Shown: positions 44,291 through 58,219, counted from the stretch's first letter. The stretch: DNA of 64,000 bases from Anagrus nilaparvatae (GCA_022575985.1 JAKSXM010000137.1:19052001-19116000), one strand, 5' to 3'. Notes: generated by a model not told the origin, from the letters alone. Translations and numbers: made by a program.

Positions 44291-45534
44291 GAGTCAAATA
44301 GATTTCTACTTAAGGGACATTTTAGGGGAACATCTTTTTTGAAATCGAAAATTTTTTTTGTGCATATATCACTTCATATATGTCTCAAGAGTATATAAAA
44401 AAAATTTTTATTTTAAATTCCCTCTCTAAGTATATTTTTTGGCCTGTTTTGCGCGCGCTGTCAAACTTACATTTTTAAGAAATTAAACAAATAGCTTTTT
44501 TATTCTAAGAAAATAGATTCATTTTTCTCTCATTATACTTCTTACTATTTTTGAATAGTTAGAAGTTGTGATAGAGCTACTTTTGGATGTAAATTATGCA
44601 GAAAATTTTGCGAATTTTTGCGGTTGCTTGCAAAGCCAAACTTCACAGTACCAAAATGGCCAAAAATGGGGAATGGTATCAGAAACAGGAAAATAATCAT
44701 CTTCAAGCCAAGCATAAGGAGGCAAATGGGTTATTTTATTAGCCTGGAATAACTACTGACTGAAAAAAATTAATTAAAAAAAAAATTAACCTTCTAAAAA
44801 AATTCCTTTTTTTAAAAAAACCACGTTTTTACGCCTTTTAATTAACTTATCTGCAAAAATACAGGACCGATTTTAATGTTTATGGTCTAGATTATTTTGC
44901 TATGAGTTGCTCTAAACGAAAAAAACAAAACACAAAAAAAAATTTCATTAAAAGTATCAAAAAACTTGTTTTGAAACTTTAAACTCGTTTTTCTCGAAAC
45001 AGGTATTTTAAAAACGGTGGGCAAGATTGCGCATTAACTATTTCACAGATTTACTTCATATTTGCAAAGTAGTTAAAAAAATATATTTTTCAGGGGCTGA
45101 CTTCGAGTTTTTTTTTAAAAAATGTCCTCAAAAATATTTTACAGATACTTTAGTCCTAAAAATTTAGGCCTTTTTTTGCATTTTAACTTTAAACAGCCTC
45201 CATTTTTTTTGTAGTTACTTTTTTTGAAAAAACTCGAAGTCAGCCCCTGGCAATTGGTTTAAACTCTTACCAAATTTTTTTTTTTTTTTTTTGGATAAGC
45301 CAAACTGGAGTTATCCTGCCCACCGATTTCGTAAGTGCCTTCTTTACGCACGTGTGACGCGGAAGTGACGTCACAAAAATAAATATATTATTTTTTTTTG
45401 CAAATTTTAATACTTATTTAAAATAATAAAAAAACATTCACTCAAAAATCTATTACCGTTTTTTCACAATCCTTACTCAAAAAACAGTACCTGTTCCCCT
45501 AAAATGTCCCTTAAGGAGAAATATATTTGATTCG
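44291..45534. mobile_element. ~1.2-kb non-autonomous element with TTAA-type ends
   Basis: Perfect 23-bp inverted termini CTTAAGGGACATTTTAGGGGAAC (44310-44332) and its complement (45493-45515) contain TTAA followed by GGGACATTTTAGGGG, a piggyBac-like arrangement. Inverse similarity continues outside them (GAGTCAAATAGATTTCTAC versus GAATCAAATATATTTCTCC), so the element may sit in the loop of an older palindrome. The interior has no transposase. It includes a second perfect 22-bp inverted pair (45091-45112 and 45228-45249). Confidence 0.75.
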
Positions 45535-45824
45535 TATATAAATGATAGAGATTGCAATACGTATTATAACAGTATTAGTATAAGATTAAATGTAAGATTT
45601 TTTCAGTGCTAAATTACTGAAAACCATGTTTGGAAAAAGTTGTTATCGTATTTGTTAGAAACCAGCATGGTGCTTTATAAGAATTTTAATAAAGCTTAAA
45701 AGTTTTTGGCCTTAAAAAAATCAGTATATTTGAAAAAAAATTTAGGCACATTTCAAGCCAATATTGAGACGTAATTTTTACTGCTCCGTAGTATAACTAA
45801 TAAATGTGAGTCAATAGTATATTT

Positions 45825-46215
45825 TTATCCTATATAGGTCACAAAAATAAAGAATGGCACATCCTTTTTTTGCGGCCGACGGCAAAACATAATTTTTCTT
45901 CGTCAGTGGCAAGAAAGAGCGTATTTTTAAATCGCGCCGCGGTCCGAAAATATGTGCTTTCGGGCCCCTGGTAAGAAAAATTTGTTTTGGCGTGTAGTTA
46001 TAAAACTATCTGGTGCAATAATAGCTATTTATTAAACATGGGATGAAATATTGGTTTTGGATTCGCATGCAGTTGTATGCAAAAGACAGCATGCAAAAGT
46101 CGAACTCCATATTTTTTCCCGTGTTCTAAAACATAGTTTTACATATAATGGGCAAAAAAGCCGTCTCCCTAGGGCAGAAAATAGGCTTTTTTTGCCCTAG
46201 ATATGTAAAAATTAT
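45825..46215. repeat. Dispersed repeat, copy 3 of 3 (rearranged)
   Basis: Contains AAAGAATGGCACATCC, AAATCGCGCCGCGGTCCG and GTGCTTTCGGGCCCCTGG. After about 150 bp comes GGGCAAAAAAGCCGTCTCCCTAGGGCAGAAAATAGGC followed by TTTTTTTGCCCTAGATATGTAAAA, which matches 38024-38090. The GGGCAAAAAAGCC and GGCTTTTTTTGCCC segments can pair. Confidence 0.5.
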
Positions 46216-46619
46216 CATACTATTTTTAGAAAATAGGTATGGCAATATTTTAATATCAAGTAAAGAATAGAAAACTAAATAAAGCTAGTATATTCTAGAT
46301 TTATAGAAAATTAGTGAAAATGAAATCCATATTTTTAAGTGAAGTCTTTCATATAACTTGGGCGGGCGCGTGTTTAGAAGTAAATTTTTTTTTACGACAC
46401 AATTCAAAAAATCATTTTACGTCAAGTTCAATAAAGCGAAAATTAGACATCGGATTTGATTTATTCCCATGCAGTTAATTGTAAGCACGAACGAGCGTAG
46501 GGAGCCTTTATTTTTCGGTTTTCCGATTTCTTTAAATAATCTTTAGAAATTATTTTCTATGCGAGAAAAATTCTAATCTTAAATTTGTGATAAAAAAACA
46601 CTGTATAGTTTTCACGTTG

Positions 46620-47050
46620 AAAATAAAAGACAGCTAAGACAAGATTCAATGGTTAAAATTTTTCTCATAAGTGAATTGCTTTCAGGCTATGCATATATTA
46701 TTAAGGACGTGATATCGACTGTGAATTTGGCGAAAAAAAGGAACAGGCCGCGAGCTATATTTATGGCATTTCCAGAAGTTTATAAACATGCGAACATGTT
46801 CATTGGGGTATTTGAAAAAGTCCGGCTTGTCAAGGGTGGGGGTGAAAATGTGACATTTTTAGGGGGGAAGGGGGTGAAATGGACTTAGAATATTTTCGAG
46901 TTAGGGACTTAGAATAAGTTGAAATGGGAGTCAGACCCTGATAAGAACAAGAACTTAGAATACTTTAGGTTTATGGACTTAGGGTAATTTATATTTCGGG
47001 ATTTATTGTAATTTCGATTTCTGGACTTACAATAATTAGGGAGTATACGT
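46620..47050. repeat. Second locus of the GGACTTAGAATA minisatellite-like repeat
   Basis: A G-rich block (GGGTGGGGGTGAAAATG, GGGGGGAAGGGGGTGAAATGGAC at about 46835-46883) is followed by GACTTAGAATA-type units to about 47045. Order and spacing mirror 28040-28225. The 79-codon open frame at 46649-46888 overlaps this and has no family resemblance. Confidence 0.5.
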
Positions 47051-50000
47051 TTTGCTATAAGTGAGCATGTTCCATGATCGTTGGTTGTGTGAAAACACAA
47101 ACCAGTTATAAGTTTTTTTACTATGAAAAATTGTACAATATTTTATATGAAAGTTTAGACAATTTTTTTAAAACAAATTAAAAAATTTTTAAATTAGTTG
47201 AATAAGTAAAAAAAAATATTTTTAATATGATAATTAATTCTCTTTTATGTAAATTATACAATTATCGAGATTATTATAATTTATAATTTATTTTATTATT
47301 CATAAAAATAAACTTATTGACACATGCCTTCAAATGCATGCAAAAAAAATAATTTTTTTAAATTATTCAACTGAAACGAGATTTTATGTTAATTTCTGGT
47401 TATAAGGTATTAAAAATAAAAAATTATAAAACACAATTTTAATTAAAATATTATTATTAGAATTATTCAACATATATATTTATACTTTCAAGCAAACTTT
47501 TTTTTTTTATTTATAATATTGTTCTTTTGTAACATTTTGTAAAGCTTTTAAGCTTAAATTTAAGCTGAAAATATTAGAATATTTATAAATAAAAAATAAA
47601 ATATATATGTATATATATATCATTCTTTGATATATAATTAATTATTATAATTATTATATTACAATTTTTTTGTTGATATTTATGAAAATATATATGTATT
47701 TATACATAAAGTTATACTGCATACACTGTTTAAAAAAGACCTAATTTCATTAAGAATTATCCGTATGGTAAAAAAAATTAATTACAAATGAAAATTGTAT
47801 TAGTAATTTTAAAACATAAAATATTATTACCATTTCTGAATATATATTAGCCTGGCAATCATTATAAAAACTTGCTTGGATTTTTGATTACCAGGTGTAA
47901 TTAGATGTTTTTTGCCAAAAAAAAAATTCCCAAATTTAAAGCTCATCTTAATCACTTTTAAGTATTGTCGCTAAAAGTATGGGATCTTAGGGTGTGAATT
48001 TTTGATGTTATTTTCATGTGCTTGGTCGTAATACAAATTAATGATTAAATAGTGAGCTATAATTTTGAGAATTTTATTTTTCGGAAAATAGCATCTAATT
48101 TCATCGGGAACGGAAAATCCATTCAACTTTTTAAAATAGCTGGCAGACTAATATATAGGAATGTATTATATAATTTTTAAGTCTTTTTGTTATTTACATT
48201 AATTTGTTAAACAGAAAATTTAAAATATTTAATTTATATATGAAATATATATAACTTTATTTTAAAAATGACATAATGTTTAGATTTTTTTATCATCTTA
48301 ATACCTAAATTTACATAATTTATAAAAAATTTTTAAATATTTATTATACCTAAATTTTTTTAAGATGCATTTCTTAAATTATGGCTGTCATTTTTTATAT
48401 TGACAAGTTTTAAAATAAAAGCATTTTATAAAATAGCTTTACTTGTCTATTTTAATGATTTAATTTATGAAATGCATCATTTTGAGTTTTATTTAATATT
48501 AAAAGTCTAAATAGAGAATACAACCTGATTTAAATATTTTTTTTTTTGTTTAATTATTAATAAATATTTAAAAAATAGTATTTACAAGATTTTTTTTTAT
48601 CATCTATAAGGTAAGAAAAAAATTTTTTTTACATAATTTATGTCAATAACAATGTCAATTATTTAACTTGTCAAACTTGACAAAAAAATAATAGAAAAAT
48701 AAATTGAAATGCAAAAAGTTTTTCTTACAAATCAGCCTTTTAAAATTTTAAAATCAATGATATTTTAGATTAATTTTTAATCTTGATACAAAGTCTTATA
48801 CATTTCTTAATTATAAATAAATTATGTTGAAAAATGAAAAAATATTTTTATATTTCAATGATTATTTTAATATTTACAAAAAAAATCAGCAAAAAAAAAA
48901 TTAAGGAATAAAATAATACTGTTGAAATTTCATTACTCACATTTTTTGATATTCTATCAAAATAATTTTTTGGTATAAAATATTTGAAATAAAACAAACA
49001 ATATGGTTTTAATATTAGAAATAGTAAATAAAATATCAATTTAAAAAAAATTAACTCTTTTTTTCTTACAATTATCAAAAAATAACAATAATAATAATAA
49101 TAATAATTTTGTTTTTCAATTAAAATATATTTTCAGCCTAAGAAAAAAAAAATTACCATTGTTATCCAAAATATCCACTTTTTAGAAGGGGGTAATCGAT
49201 GAAGTTTAAAGTTATTGCTAGCAGAATAATTTTTTTAACTGATTTTTTTCAACCTTAATTTTAATGGAAATTTAGGGGGAAATTGGTAATTTTGAAGCCA
49301 AGATTTCATAATTAACTGTTTGTTCATAATTAATAATTTATGGACCTAAAAAATAGCTAAAAAATGGTATATGATTTTAATTTTGGTTGTAAAATCTAAA
49401 GCTTGATCAATTCTTAAATAATATTTAATCAACAATATAATGGATAAAGGTGGCCCAAAGATTATTTTATGTGTTAATACAGAACAAAAGTAGTAGCACC
49501 CAAAGACCTTGTTTGGACAGTATGTACACTATATAAGTGACGTCAAGAGGGAGGAGGGGTGGATTTTTAGAAATTTTGGATATTTTTAAAACTAATAAGA
49601 ATGGTGCCAATAGTGGTAAAAACCTATTATAAGTAATTTTTTGTTTTGTAAAATGATTTTTTTTTTTTAAACCATAGAAATGAACAAAAAGTTGATTGAT
49701 TGTTTTCAACGTAGTTATTTAAGCATTTTTTGAGCTCTAAATGTTTTTGAAAATTTTCTTTGAGCTATCGTTTCTTTTTCTGAACTATAAAGAACAATTT
49801 TTTTATATATTCTTTATATAAATTTAATTAAAAAAAATTATAATTTTTATTATTAACAATATTATCTATTTTCATAAAACAAAAGTAACTTTATAATATT
49901 TTTATGAAAATTGTACTTTTTTTTTAAATAAAAAATAAAAATATGAAAATTTTTATATTATATATTTTACAATTGATAACAATGATATTCTTATATCTTA

Positions 50001-50393
50001 ATTAAAATTAATTTAACAACATTATCCACAGATATGTTTTAAATTCTTAAAATAATCAATGGATTTTAATATCTATAATGCATTATTTGATTGCCATATT
50101 TTAAAAAATTCTTTTCAAAATTTTTAATTATCATAAAATACTATTTTAACAACAGTTTAAGCATTCAAACCATTTCTAAAAATTAATTAGTTAATAATAA
50201 TAGTTTTTTTTTTTTTATTTTATTGCTGGGTATTTATAACTAGCGTTGTAATTTTTCAATTATCTAATTAGTTTTCTGTTTTAAAGTTAGTTTACAAAAA
50301 AGTTGAGTCTCCAAAAAACTTTACATTATTTTAAAAAATATATTATTTTTGATTAGTAGTACAACAATTTGAGCAGTCAAAACAACTACTTTG
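47051..50393. other. Long AT-rich intergenic region and 3' flank of the BLTP3-like gene
   Basis: No gene is seen. The part nearest 50393 should include the 3' UTR of the minus-strand BLTP3-like gene, but no poly(A) signal can be singled out from the AT background. Confidence 0.3.
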
Positions 50394-53300
50394 CTATCTT
50401 TTAGTTAACCACAATGATCCTCTACTACTAGTTCTTAAATCTCTACCAGGAATTTGATTTTGTAAATCTCGAACTTCTTCTTGTAAATTATGTTTATCTT
50501 TTGTTAAAATTGTTATATCTTCTTGGGCAATATTTAAATAGGATTTTAATTGTTCTTTCATTTTTAATAATTTTGAATTGTCATTTGATAAACGTTCTAA
50601 TGTAGCTATTCTTCGACGTAATTCTTCATTTTCTGATACTAATTGTTGGTTTTCTTCTTTTAATGTACTAATTTCTGAATCATATTCGGCAATTTTGTTT
50701 AATTGCATTGTTTCGTTTGAGTTTTTTGTGAACTGTTGTTTTTTATTAACTAAAAATATTATTTAATTGTTAAAAGTATATTAAAACATAATGTAAATAC
50801 ACTGATTCCGACGTCGGATTCGTTTTAGAGCAATGTTTTTTCTCCATAAATTAGAAAGATCTTTTTTCAATTTCAATTTTTTTTTTTTAAATTTTTAAAA
50901 TAATTTTACTAAAACTATTTCGAAAATTAAAAACTTATAGGTAAATTTTATGCAAGCACTGTGTATTTCATAAAAATTTTCTCAAGTATAAATTATTATT
51001 TAAAAATAGTATAAAATTTAAATGATTATGAAATTTTAATACTGACTCTAAAAAATCAAAATAAAAAAAAATCAAATAACTTACCATCTGGTTCTATGAC
51101 GAAAAGTCCTGAATTTTCCCTTTTTATATGCATTTTGGCAATACATAAGTCAACAGGTACAGGACCAGGTGAAGTTATATTATTTGGTGGACGGTCCTCA
51201 TTAAGACGTAAGCTAATATTTTGTAAATAAATCTGTAAGCAAATTATTATGAATATTTAAAAAAATTTTAAATAGGCAATAATAAAAAATTATTAAATTA
51301 CTTGAGTAAAAATAGGTTTAGGAATTATTTCATCTTCAAATAAATCTGTTAAACCAGTCACTGAGCTCATACTTAATGTCAGTGGAACATCAGAGACTCT
51401 AACCATAATGTTATCTTCAAACAAATCCATTAAACTTTCTTTATTATGTAAATTAAAGCCACTTGGTGTTGAATTAATTGGTGATAATTTTTGCTTAGTA
51501 GGAGATTTTAAGGTGTTTATTAATTCTTGACTCGCTTGCGACAACTTTTTGTAATCATCTTTGTTCCTAAGATTATGATCTAATCTAACTTTAATTCGAG
51601 ATTTGCAGTCTGCATCTGAAGGTACTTCTACCCAAGCTCTTGAACGAGAACTAAATTTTGTCTAAAAATAAGTTTAATTATAAATGAATTATGAGTTAAT
51701 AATTATTACGTTAATCAAAAACTTTTTACAGTCTAAATAACTTTACATTGTCACTACTTTGATTCTACAAAGCTAATTTTTTAATATCTACTCTAACGTT
51801 GCAAGAATTTAAATTTATTATACCTTTTACAGAAATATTTTTATAAAAATTTTCATCAAGATTTTAAAATCGATAAATGAATTAACTGATTAAATAAAAT
51901 ATTACATTTTTTAACCATATGATTTTTCTTAAAAATGACTCGATAATTATACAAAATTCATATTTTGCACATATTTTTGTACATATTTACAATTTTGATC
52001 ACTTAAAGATTAAATGAAAAAAATGTACATTAAAATATAAAAATAAATTTGCAAATAATATTTAAAATTAAAATTTTTTAAAAAGCATATAAAAATAAAT
52101 CATTATTTTTTAACAATTATATATCTGTGGCAACATATTATATTCGCATAAACACTATAGTATACATTAATATATTTATGAAGGTAATAAGTTCATATTT
52201 CTCATACTATGTTCTTATCAAGCTGAACATTCTCTAAATATTAAATATATATATTTGATTTGATTATTAAATGTTTTTTCATGCTAAAATATTTACTTAT
52301 GTCTACATAAGTATAAATTTTTAAAAAATCTCAAAAAAAATCTCAAAAAAAAAAAAACAGGTAATTTAAATTCATGCAAAATGTTAAATTTTTCAAACTT
52401 GTATAAAAATGATATAAAATATTCCTTTTTTCGCCAATACCTTTTCTTTGATCTGCCATAAGTGCCACATAAAAACATTCATAAGAGAAGGAGAGACACA
52501 GGAGAATTCATGCAAAAAAAATGTTAGAAAAAAAAGTTTTATAAATTTAAAAGATTATATTTAAGTAAACATTTTTTTGAATAATTATTTTAATAATATA
52601 AATTTTTAAATATAATTAAAAATTTAATGAAAAATATTTATGTATTATCTACCTTTATATATGTATTTCTTAATATAATAATAAACAAAAAAGTGAACTG
52701 TTATAATTATATTATGTATTCTGCAATAAATTTTGGATTGACGAATAAAAAATTTTTATTTTATGGGAATAATTTATGTATATGTATTTTATTCTTAGAT
52801 AAAGTGCATATTGTAGGTTCCAATCAGCTAGTAGCTTTAATTTTATCTAATTTTTGTAAAAAATTAAAAATAATTAACTTTTGCATTATTTGAATATTTT
52901 AATCAAATATTTCAACAATATATTTTAAAACAATTTTTAGCTGTAATAATACCCTATTTGTACGCTCAAAATATTTACTCTATTTGGCTGGCATCTATCT
53001 TCTCTTGGAAATAGCTGATCAAAGCACCTTAAATATTGTACTTTTTCTTAGATAAAACTAATTAAACGTTCCCTTTAAATTATAAAAATAAGTAATTTTA
53101 TCAATCACAAATTCACTTTAGAATACCCCATATATTTTAAAAACATTAATAAAGCCAGATATTTAGAATGGAGAAAAAAAATTATTAATTTGTATGTAAG
53201 TATATATATATACAAATGACATTAATATATTTTGAAAAAAAAACTTCAATCACAATGAAAAAAAATAATTTAAAATCTGAAAAATAGATTAATTATATGT

Positions 53301-56300
53301 ATATAAATATATAATAATAAAAAGCTTATCAATATTTTGAACCATATTTTATGCTTAAAATAAAAAAAAAAGAAACAAAAAAAATTTGAAATACTTTTTT
53401 TACTGACCTGGAATTCATCCCAAGGTATTGATAAACATTCACCATTTGTAACATTACAAACTTGAACTTTAATGGCTGATGAAAAACCAGAGGATTGTTG
53501 AATAACTTCAACTTTTGATAGTTTAAATGTTGTCATTGACACCTAAATATTATAAAAAATGTAATTTTATATATTATTTTACGAAAATCCATTTTAAATT
53601 TAAATTAAGAGGTTTTTACCAAATCTTTTCTTTTGCATACACTATCTACAGATTTTTCACTTTGGGTGTCCGGAGTTTCTTCAACAACTTCACTAGCTTC
53701 TTCAACAGCAGCTGTATTAATTGAATTATCAATTGCAAAAGCAGCATCAACCTTTTCTTGTTCTTCTAAAGATACCACAAAATAATTTTCACTATCTGAA
53801 CTAACATCACTGCGCATTGAAATAGTATCGCTACTTCCATCCTCGGGAGATGGTTTTAATGCTGAATCTATTGATGTCATAAAATTACTAAATCCTTTTT
53901 TCATAGAAGATAAATTAACATTAAAATTATTTGGAATAAAAGTATTTGAAGAAATTGAATCAGATTTCGTAAGTTTTGCCACTTTTTCTTCTGGAATGTT
54001 TTTTATCCAATTTTTATCACTTGCATTTCCTACCAAATTTTGAACATCTTCTTTTTCTAAACCATTTTGTTTAAATGTTACAACAGTTTGAGAAACATTT
54101 GAATTTATGTTTCCAAAATCCATTGAAAGCATTGACGAAATTTCACTTTGAGGAGTTTCAATATCATTACTTGTATTCATTCTTTTACTGCTATAATCAA
54201 CCCTAGCAGCATTAGTTTGTTGCCAAAGAGATGACGAGCCTCCTAAATCTTCAGCAATACTAGAAGAATCTGGCAAAACTGATTCTAAATCGCCACCTGA
54301 GCTTTCTTTACCAGGTGTTTGAGATGGCATTATGAATGTTACTTCTACCTGAGGTATTAATGCTCCAATGACTATAGAGCCTACAAAAATTATGAACTTA
54401 ATATTTGTTTTAATAATAATGTAATTAATTATGTATTTACCTCCTTTTTCAACTTTTAAAATTTTATTGGAATCAACTGCTAAATATGTTGTAAATTCAG
54501 ATATCAATTCTAATAAGCGTAATAAAAAAAGATACTGATAGTGATTGATTTGTACACTAATTAAATTACTAATGTAAGCAAGGCCTTGAATATCTGGAGT
54601 TTCAGGTGAATCTGTTTTTGAAGGATCTTTTATATACAACCAAAGAGTTAATGGAAAAGCATCCAGAAAAGGTACTTCTTTGTTTGGACCAACTGCTCGT
54701 GCACCTAAAAAGTCACCCCATACTGGTTCAAGACTACAACACCAAACATCTTTTGCTTCAATCCATAGTAAATCCCTTTTTAGTTGACGCACCATATCAT
54801 AAACTGAATTTGTTGTTAAATCAGTTGGTAAAGATCTTATACAATCGTTCCCTTAATAAAAAAAAATTTTAATTTACTTAATTTTACAAAGTAATATGCG
54901 TTTTTTTTTAAATTTTGGAAATGTTTGTTTTACCAGAACAGTGATCCAAAAATTTGTTTCCAATAACTGTAAAGTCTCCTTGTTTACTTGGAAATTCAGA
55001 TCCAAAAAATAATTGTCCCATTTGAAAAGCATTTAAACATTGTGATAAATCTGCCCGAGAATTTCTTTCACTCGATCTAACATTTGTTATTATTGCTCTG
55101 GAAGTTACAAAATGTAAAGATTTTGGTCGATCTTTCTGATTTGGGTAATCTTGTTGACTTTCAAAAATTAGCTATAAGAAATTTTAAATCATTTTATTAA
55201 GCATATTTACTTAAGTCAATATAAATTTTTTATTAACATACTCTGGGAAGTATTGCTTCAATTTTAACATCAAAATACATTAATTCAGAAGTACTGGGCA
55301 TATTATTACTATTACTTATAAGAGAATGATATAAATTTAAAAAAAATGAGTTGAACCAAAGACATGAACAAAGATCAAAATTTACTTGAACAGGATTCAC
55401 TTGCACAAAAAATTTTGGAGGTGGTACTGAAAAAAAAAAAAAAGAAATTAAAATTAATTTTTAATAAACATTTTTTTTAAAGCTTATTTATGAAATTAGA
55501 GATTCTTTACATGGAAATGTTATACTGCCAGGATAATAAAAATAAGTGAATTCAGCATGAACTATGTTAACATCTTCAGGTAAGCAAAGTCTATCGCGTT
55601 CACCTAAAAATGTTAATAATAATTATAATTAGTTTTCAATTAATTTTTTTTAAGCAACAATATTTTATGACTAATATCTAATAAACTAATAAAAAAATTA
55701 AACTTTTCTAATATCTAAACAAAATAATTAATATTTATGAAAAGAAAAAGCACATTAATTTGATTTAAAAATAATTCTAAAAAAAAAAATTTTGATGCAA
55801 CATGTATTCCCATTTTATACCTGACGAATGTTTTTTCCTCGTTTGGGCTGCATATAAATAAATTTATTTTAATTTTAAAATTTGTAAAATGAAATTTTTT
55901 TTTTTTATTACTTTTATAAAAGAAATTTTTTAAATAATAATTTTACCTGATATAAATTCTTTGGGCATTTCTTTTTTTATTGATGTTGATGCTTTATAAA
56001 AAGTAAAATCATGTATTCTAATTATAATACATGTCGTCATTAATTTAGCTAATTGTTCTAAAACATAATTTTTTATTGGATCACCACCAGAGCTTGTTGT
56101 TTTTTTCTGTTCTTGAGGCAAAGTATTTTGATTAATATTATTAGCTGCTTTTTCTTGATTAACTTCTGCATTTTCTTTTTCTATGAATTAATTTTGTATT
56201 TATTAATTAAATTTACAATTTAAAAAATTAAACATGAAATTTACCATCTTGATTTTTTGTAGAAGCTGAATTTTGTGTTTTAGTAGAATTAATAAGATCC

Positions 56301-58219
56301 ATAAATTCTCCTCTGAAAGAATTCAGTGACTGCTGCAACCATTGACTGTGAGGTGTTGCATTTTCTTTATATACAGCCCAATGTTTACGATCAGCTAAGG
56401 CCAGATGATATGGATAGTAATCAATTTGAAATTTAACTAATGATATTTGAACAGCACCACCATCTTTTAAATCTGGATGCAACGATCTACCTACTGTTTA
56501 AAATAAGAGAACTCAAATAATTATGAAATATCAATTCCTTAAGTTATCAAATAAAAATTTTCTTACACCCAGCATCATCACATAAATGTAAATCAATTCT
56601 TTGAGACAGAAAATGGTAAGATGTTTCTACAACATCATAACGACTAAATAATTTTGCTATTGGAGTACTATTCTGTGGCTTTGCTCTTGTTTGTTGTGAT
56701 ATTTGAGCTTGGTATTCGGGTAAAAGCTTAAAATGGAAAATAAAATAAAAATGACAGAAAAACGTAATTTATATAAAATTTGCATTTTGTGTATTTACTT
56801 ATTTTAATTATTTTACCTCTATTTTTCTTGCTGCTTTTGTTTTTCTTTCCGAAACAGTTGCTTTTTCAATAAGTCCTGCCAAAGATTCAATAAAATGTAA
56901 TGCTGCTTTTAATTGAGAATCAGTCAATACCCACAATAAATCATCAAGAATTATAACTAGTCTTGATCCCATAATAAAACAATCTTAAAAAATATAATTT
57001 TATTAAATTAATTAATTTTATCCATTATTTAGTTTAATTTATTTATCAAATACCTGATAATCTTTTCTTGATGGTTATTCTACATTTTGCTATATTTGTT
57101 AAAAGCCTTAATGGTGTAAGATCTTGGTCAATTGTACTTTGAGCTTCTATCCTTAAAGTTTGCCATTCTAATTCTTTAAAAATTAATAATTGCCCTCTAT
57201 CAGGATCTTTTAACCTTGTTGTTCTTAAATCAGATTTTTTCCATTGTGGTGATTTAGATTCAACTAAAATTCTTGAGATCTAGAGGAAAAAAATTTATAT
57301 ATTTATTAAAACTTTTTGGCACATAATAAATTCACTGAATTGAATTTCGACTATTAGTACTATTACAATTTATTATTTTTTACAAACCTCTACGTTTGCA
57401 ATAAATGCAGGACTCTTAAAAACAATTTTAACAGTATTAACGGAAACAGTTATACCATCTATTACTTTATGAATAAATGAATATTTTGCAGGACCTGAGA
57501 AGGAAGATAAACCTTGAGGTACAGAAACATTTCTTAAATCTTCACATGTTTCAACTTCTATAATAATTTCATCCAAACTCTGAAGTTAAAAAGTAAATAG
57601 TAATTTACATAGCTATAAAATTAGTATAAGTTTATAAAAAAATTCTTACCAAAAATATAGGAACAGTTCTTAGCTTGGTCCATTGTATACGAAAATTAAC
57701 TTTATTACTCCAAGCGCTTTTTATCCTTAACCAAGATGGTAACTCTAATAAATCAGTCAATACAATTTCATCTAATTCTAAATTTGTTAATTCACCCTCG
57801 CCCTTAAATGTGCTTAAATTAATTTTATCAGCCGATAAATTTTTTGTAAATCTGAAACAAAATTAAATTTATAGGCAATCATTTATTTTCATAATAGTTT
57901 AAAGCCAACGCTTAAATTATTTTTATTAAAAAAATTAAAATATATATAATATTATTGTTAATATATAAATATAAAAACTATAAAACTATTGTTTTTTTAT
58001 GATATAAATATAATCCAAAAAATAGCAAATAAAGAATATCTATATGATAATGCTCCAGATTGTTAATGTGTTAGGTCTATGTTAATTAAATGATAATATA
58101 AATAGATTTGCGCGTTCTCAAGGATAAAAATTTATTCTAATTATATTTTAATAGAGCATTAAAAAATAATCTTACCGTGATAAATGTTTGAGTAGCTGAT
58201 TTTTTATAATGGATACCAT
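50394..58219 (-). CDS. Bridge-like lipid transfer protein 3 (UHRF1BP1/SHIP164-like)
   Basis: Seventeen exons join in frame to give 1386 residues: 58219-58176, 57851-57650, 57579-57388, 57279-57054, 56983-56817, 56726-56567, 56493-56245, 56180-55947, 55603-55511, 55426-55242, 55171-54934, 54851-54441, 54380-53620, 53542-53408, 51661-51302, 51232-51085 and 50749-50394. The N-terminus (MVSIIKNQLLKHLSRFTK, then INLSTFKGEGELTNLELDE) is a chorein/VPS13-like start that is diagnostic for this family. Members form hydrophobic channels moving bulk lipid between membranes; the vertebrate versions act on endosomes with syntaxin-6/Rab partners (family knowledge). Residues about 801-1054 are acidic, Ser-rich and probably disordered. 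Exon 16 has the conserved LNEDRPPNNITSPGPVP. Residues about 1283-1366 form a coiled coil. Length agrees with the family (about 1400-1460). One intron, 53407-51662, is long (1.7 kb). The gene is intact and probably essential. Confidence 0.92.
51662..53407 (-). other. Large intron 14 of the BLTP3-like gene
   Basis: AT-rich, 1746 bp, with no nested gene that I can support. A short purine-rich patch lies near 52485-52505. Confidence 0.4.
54381..54440 (-). other. 60-bp intron that is open in frame
   Basis: Between exons 12 and 13 of the BLTP3-like gene the intron is exactly 60 nt, keeps the frame and has no stop codon. GTAAAT and TTTTTGTAG are good donor and acceptor. If retained it would add 20 residues rich in Ile, which do not fit the surrounding sequence, so splicing is expected; retention would be silent to nonsense-mediated decay. 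Confidence 0.5.

Noticed and set aside
46649..46888. 79-codon open frame after 46649
   Set aside because: It overlaps a dispersed G-rich repeat and has no recognisable domain, upstream exon or downstream gene structure.
52627..52893. 88-codon open frame inside the large BLTP3-like intron
   Set aside because: Low-complexity translation from AT-rich DNA; no splice or family support.
54381..54795. Reading 54795-53605 as one uninterrupted exon
   Set aside because: It would include 20 Ile-rich residues from a 60-nt segment with good splice sites at both ends; splicing gives a better fit to the family.
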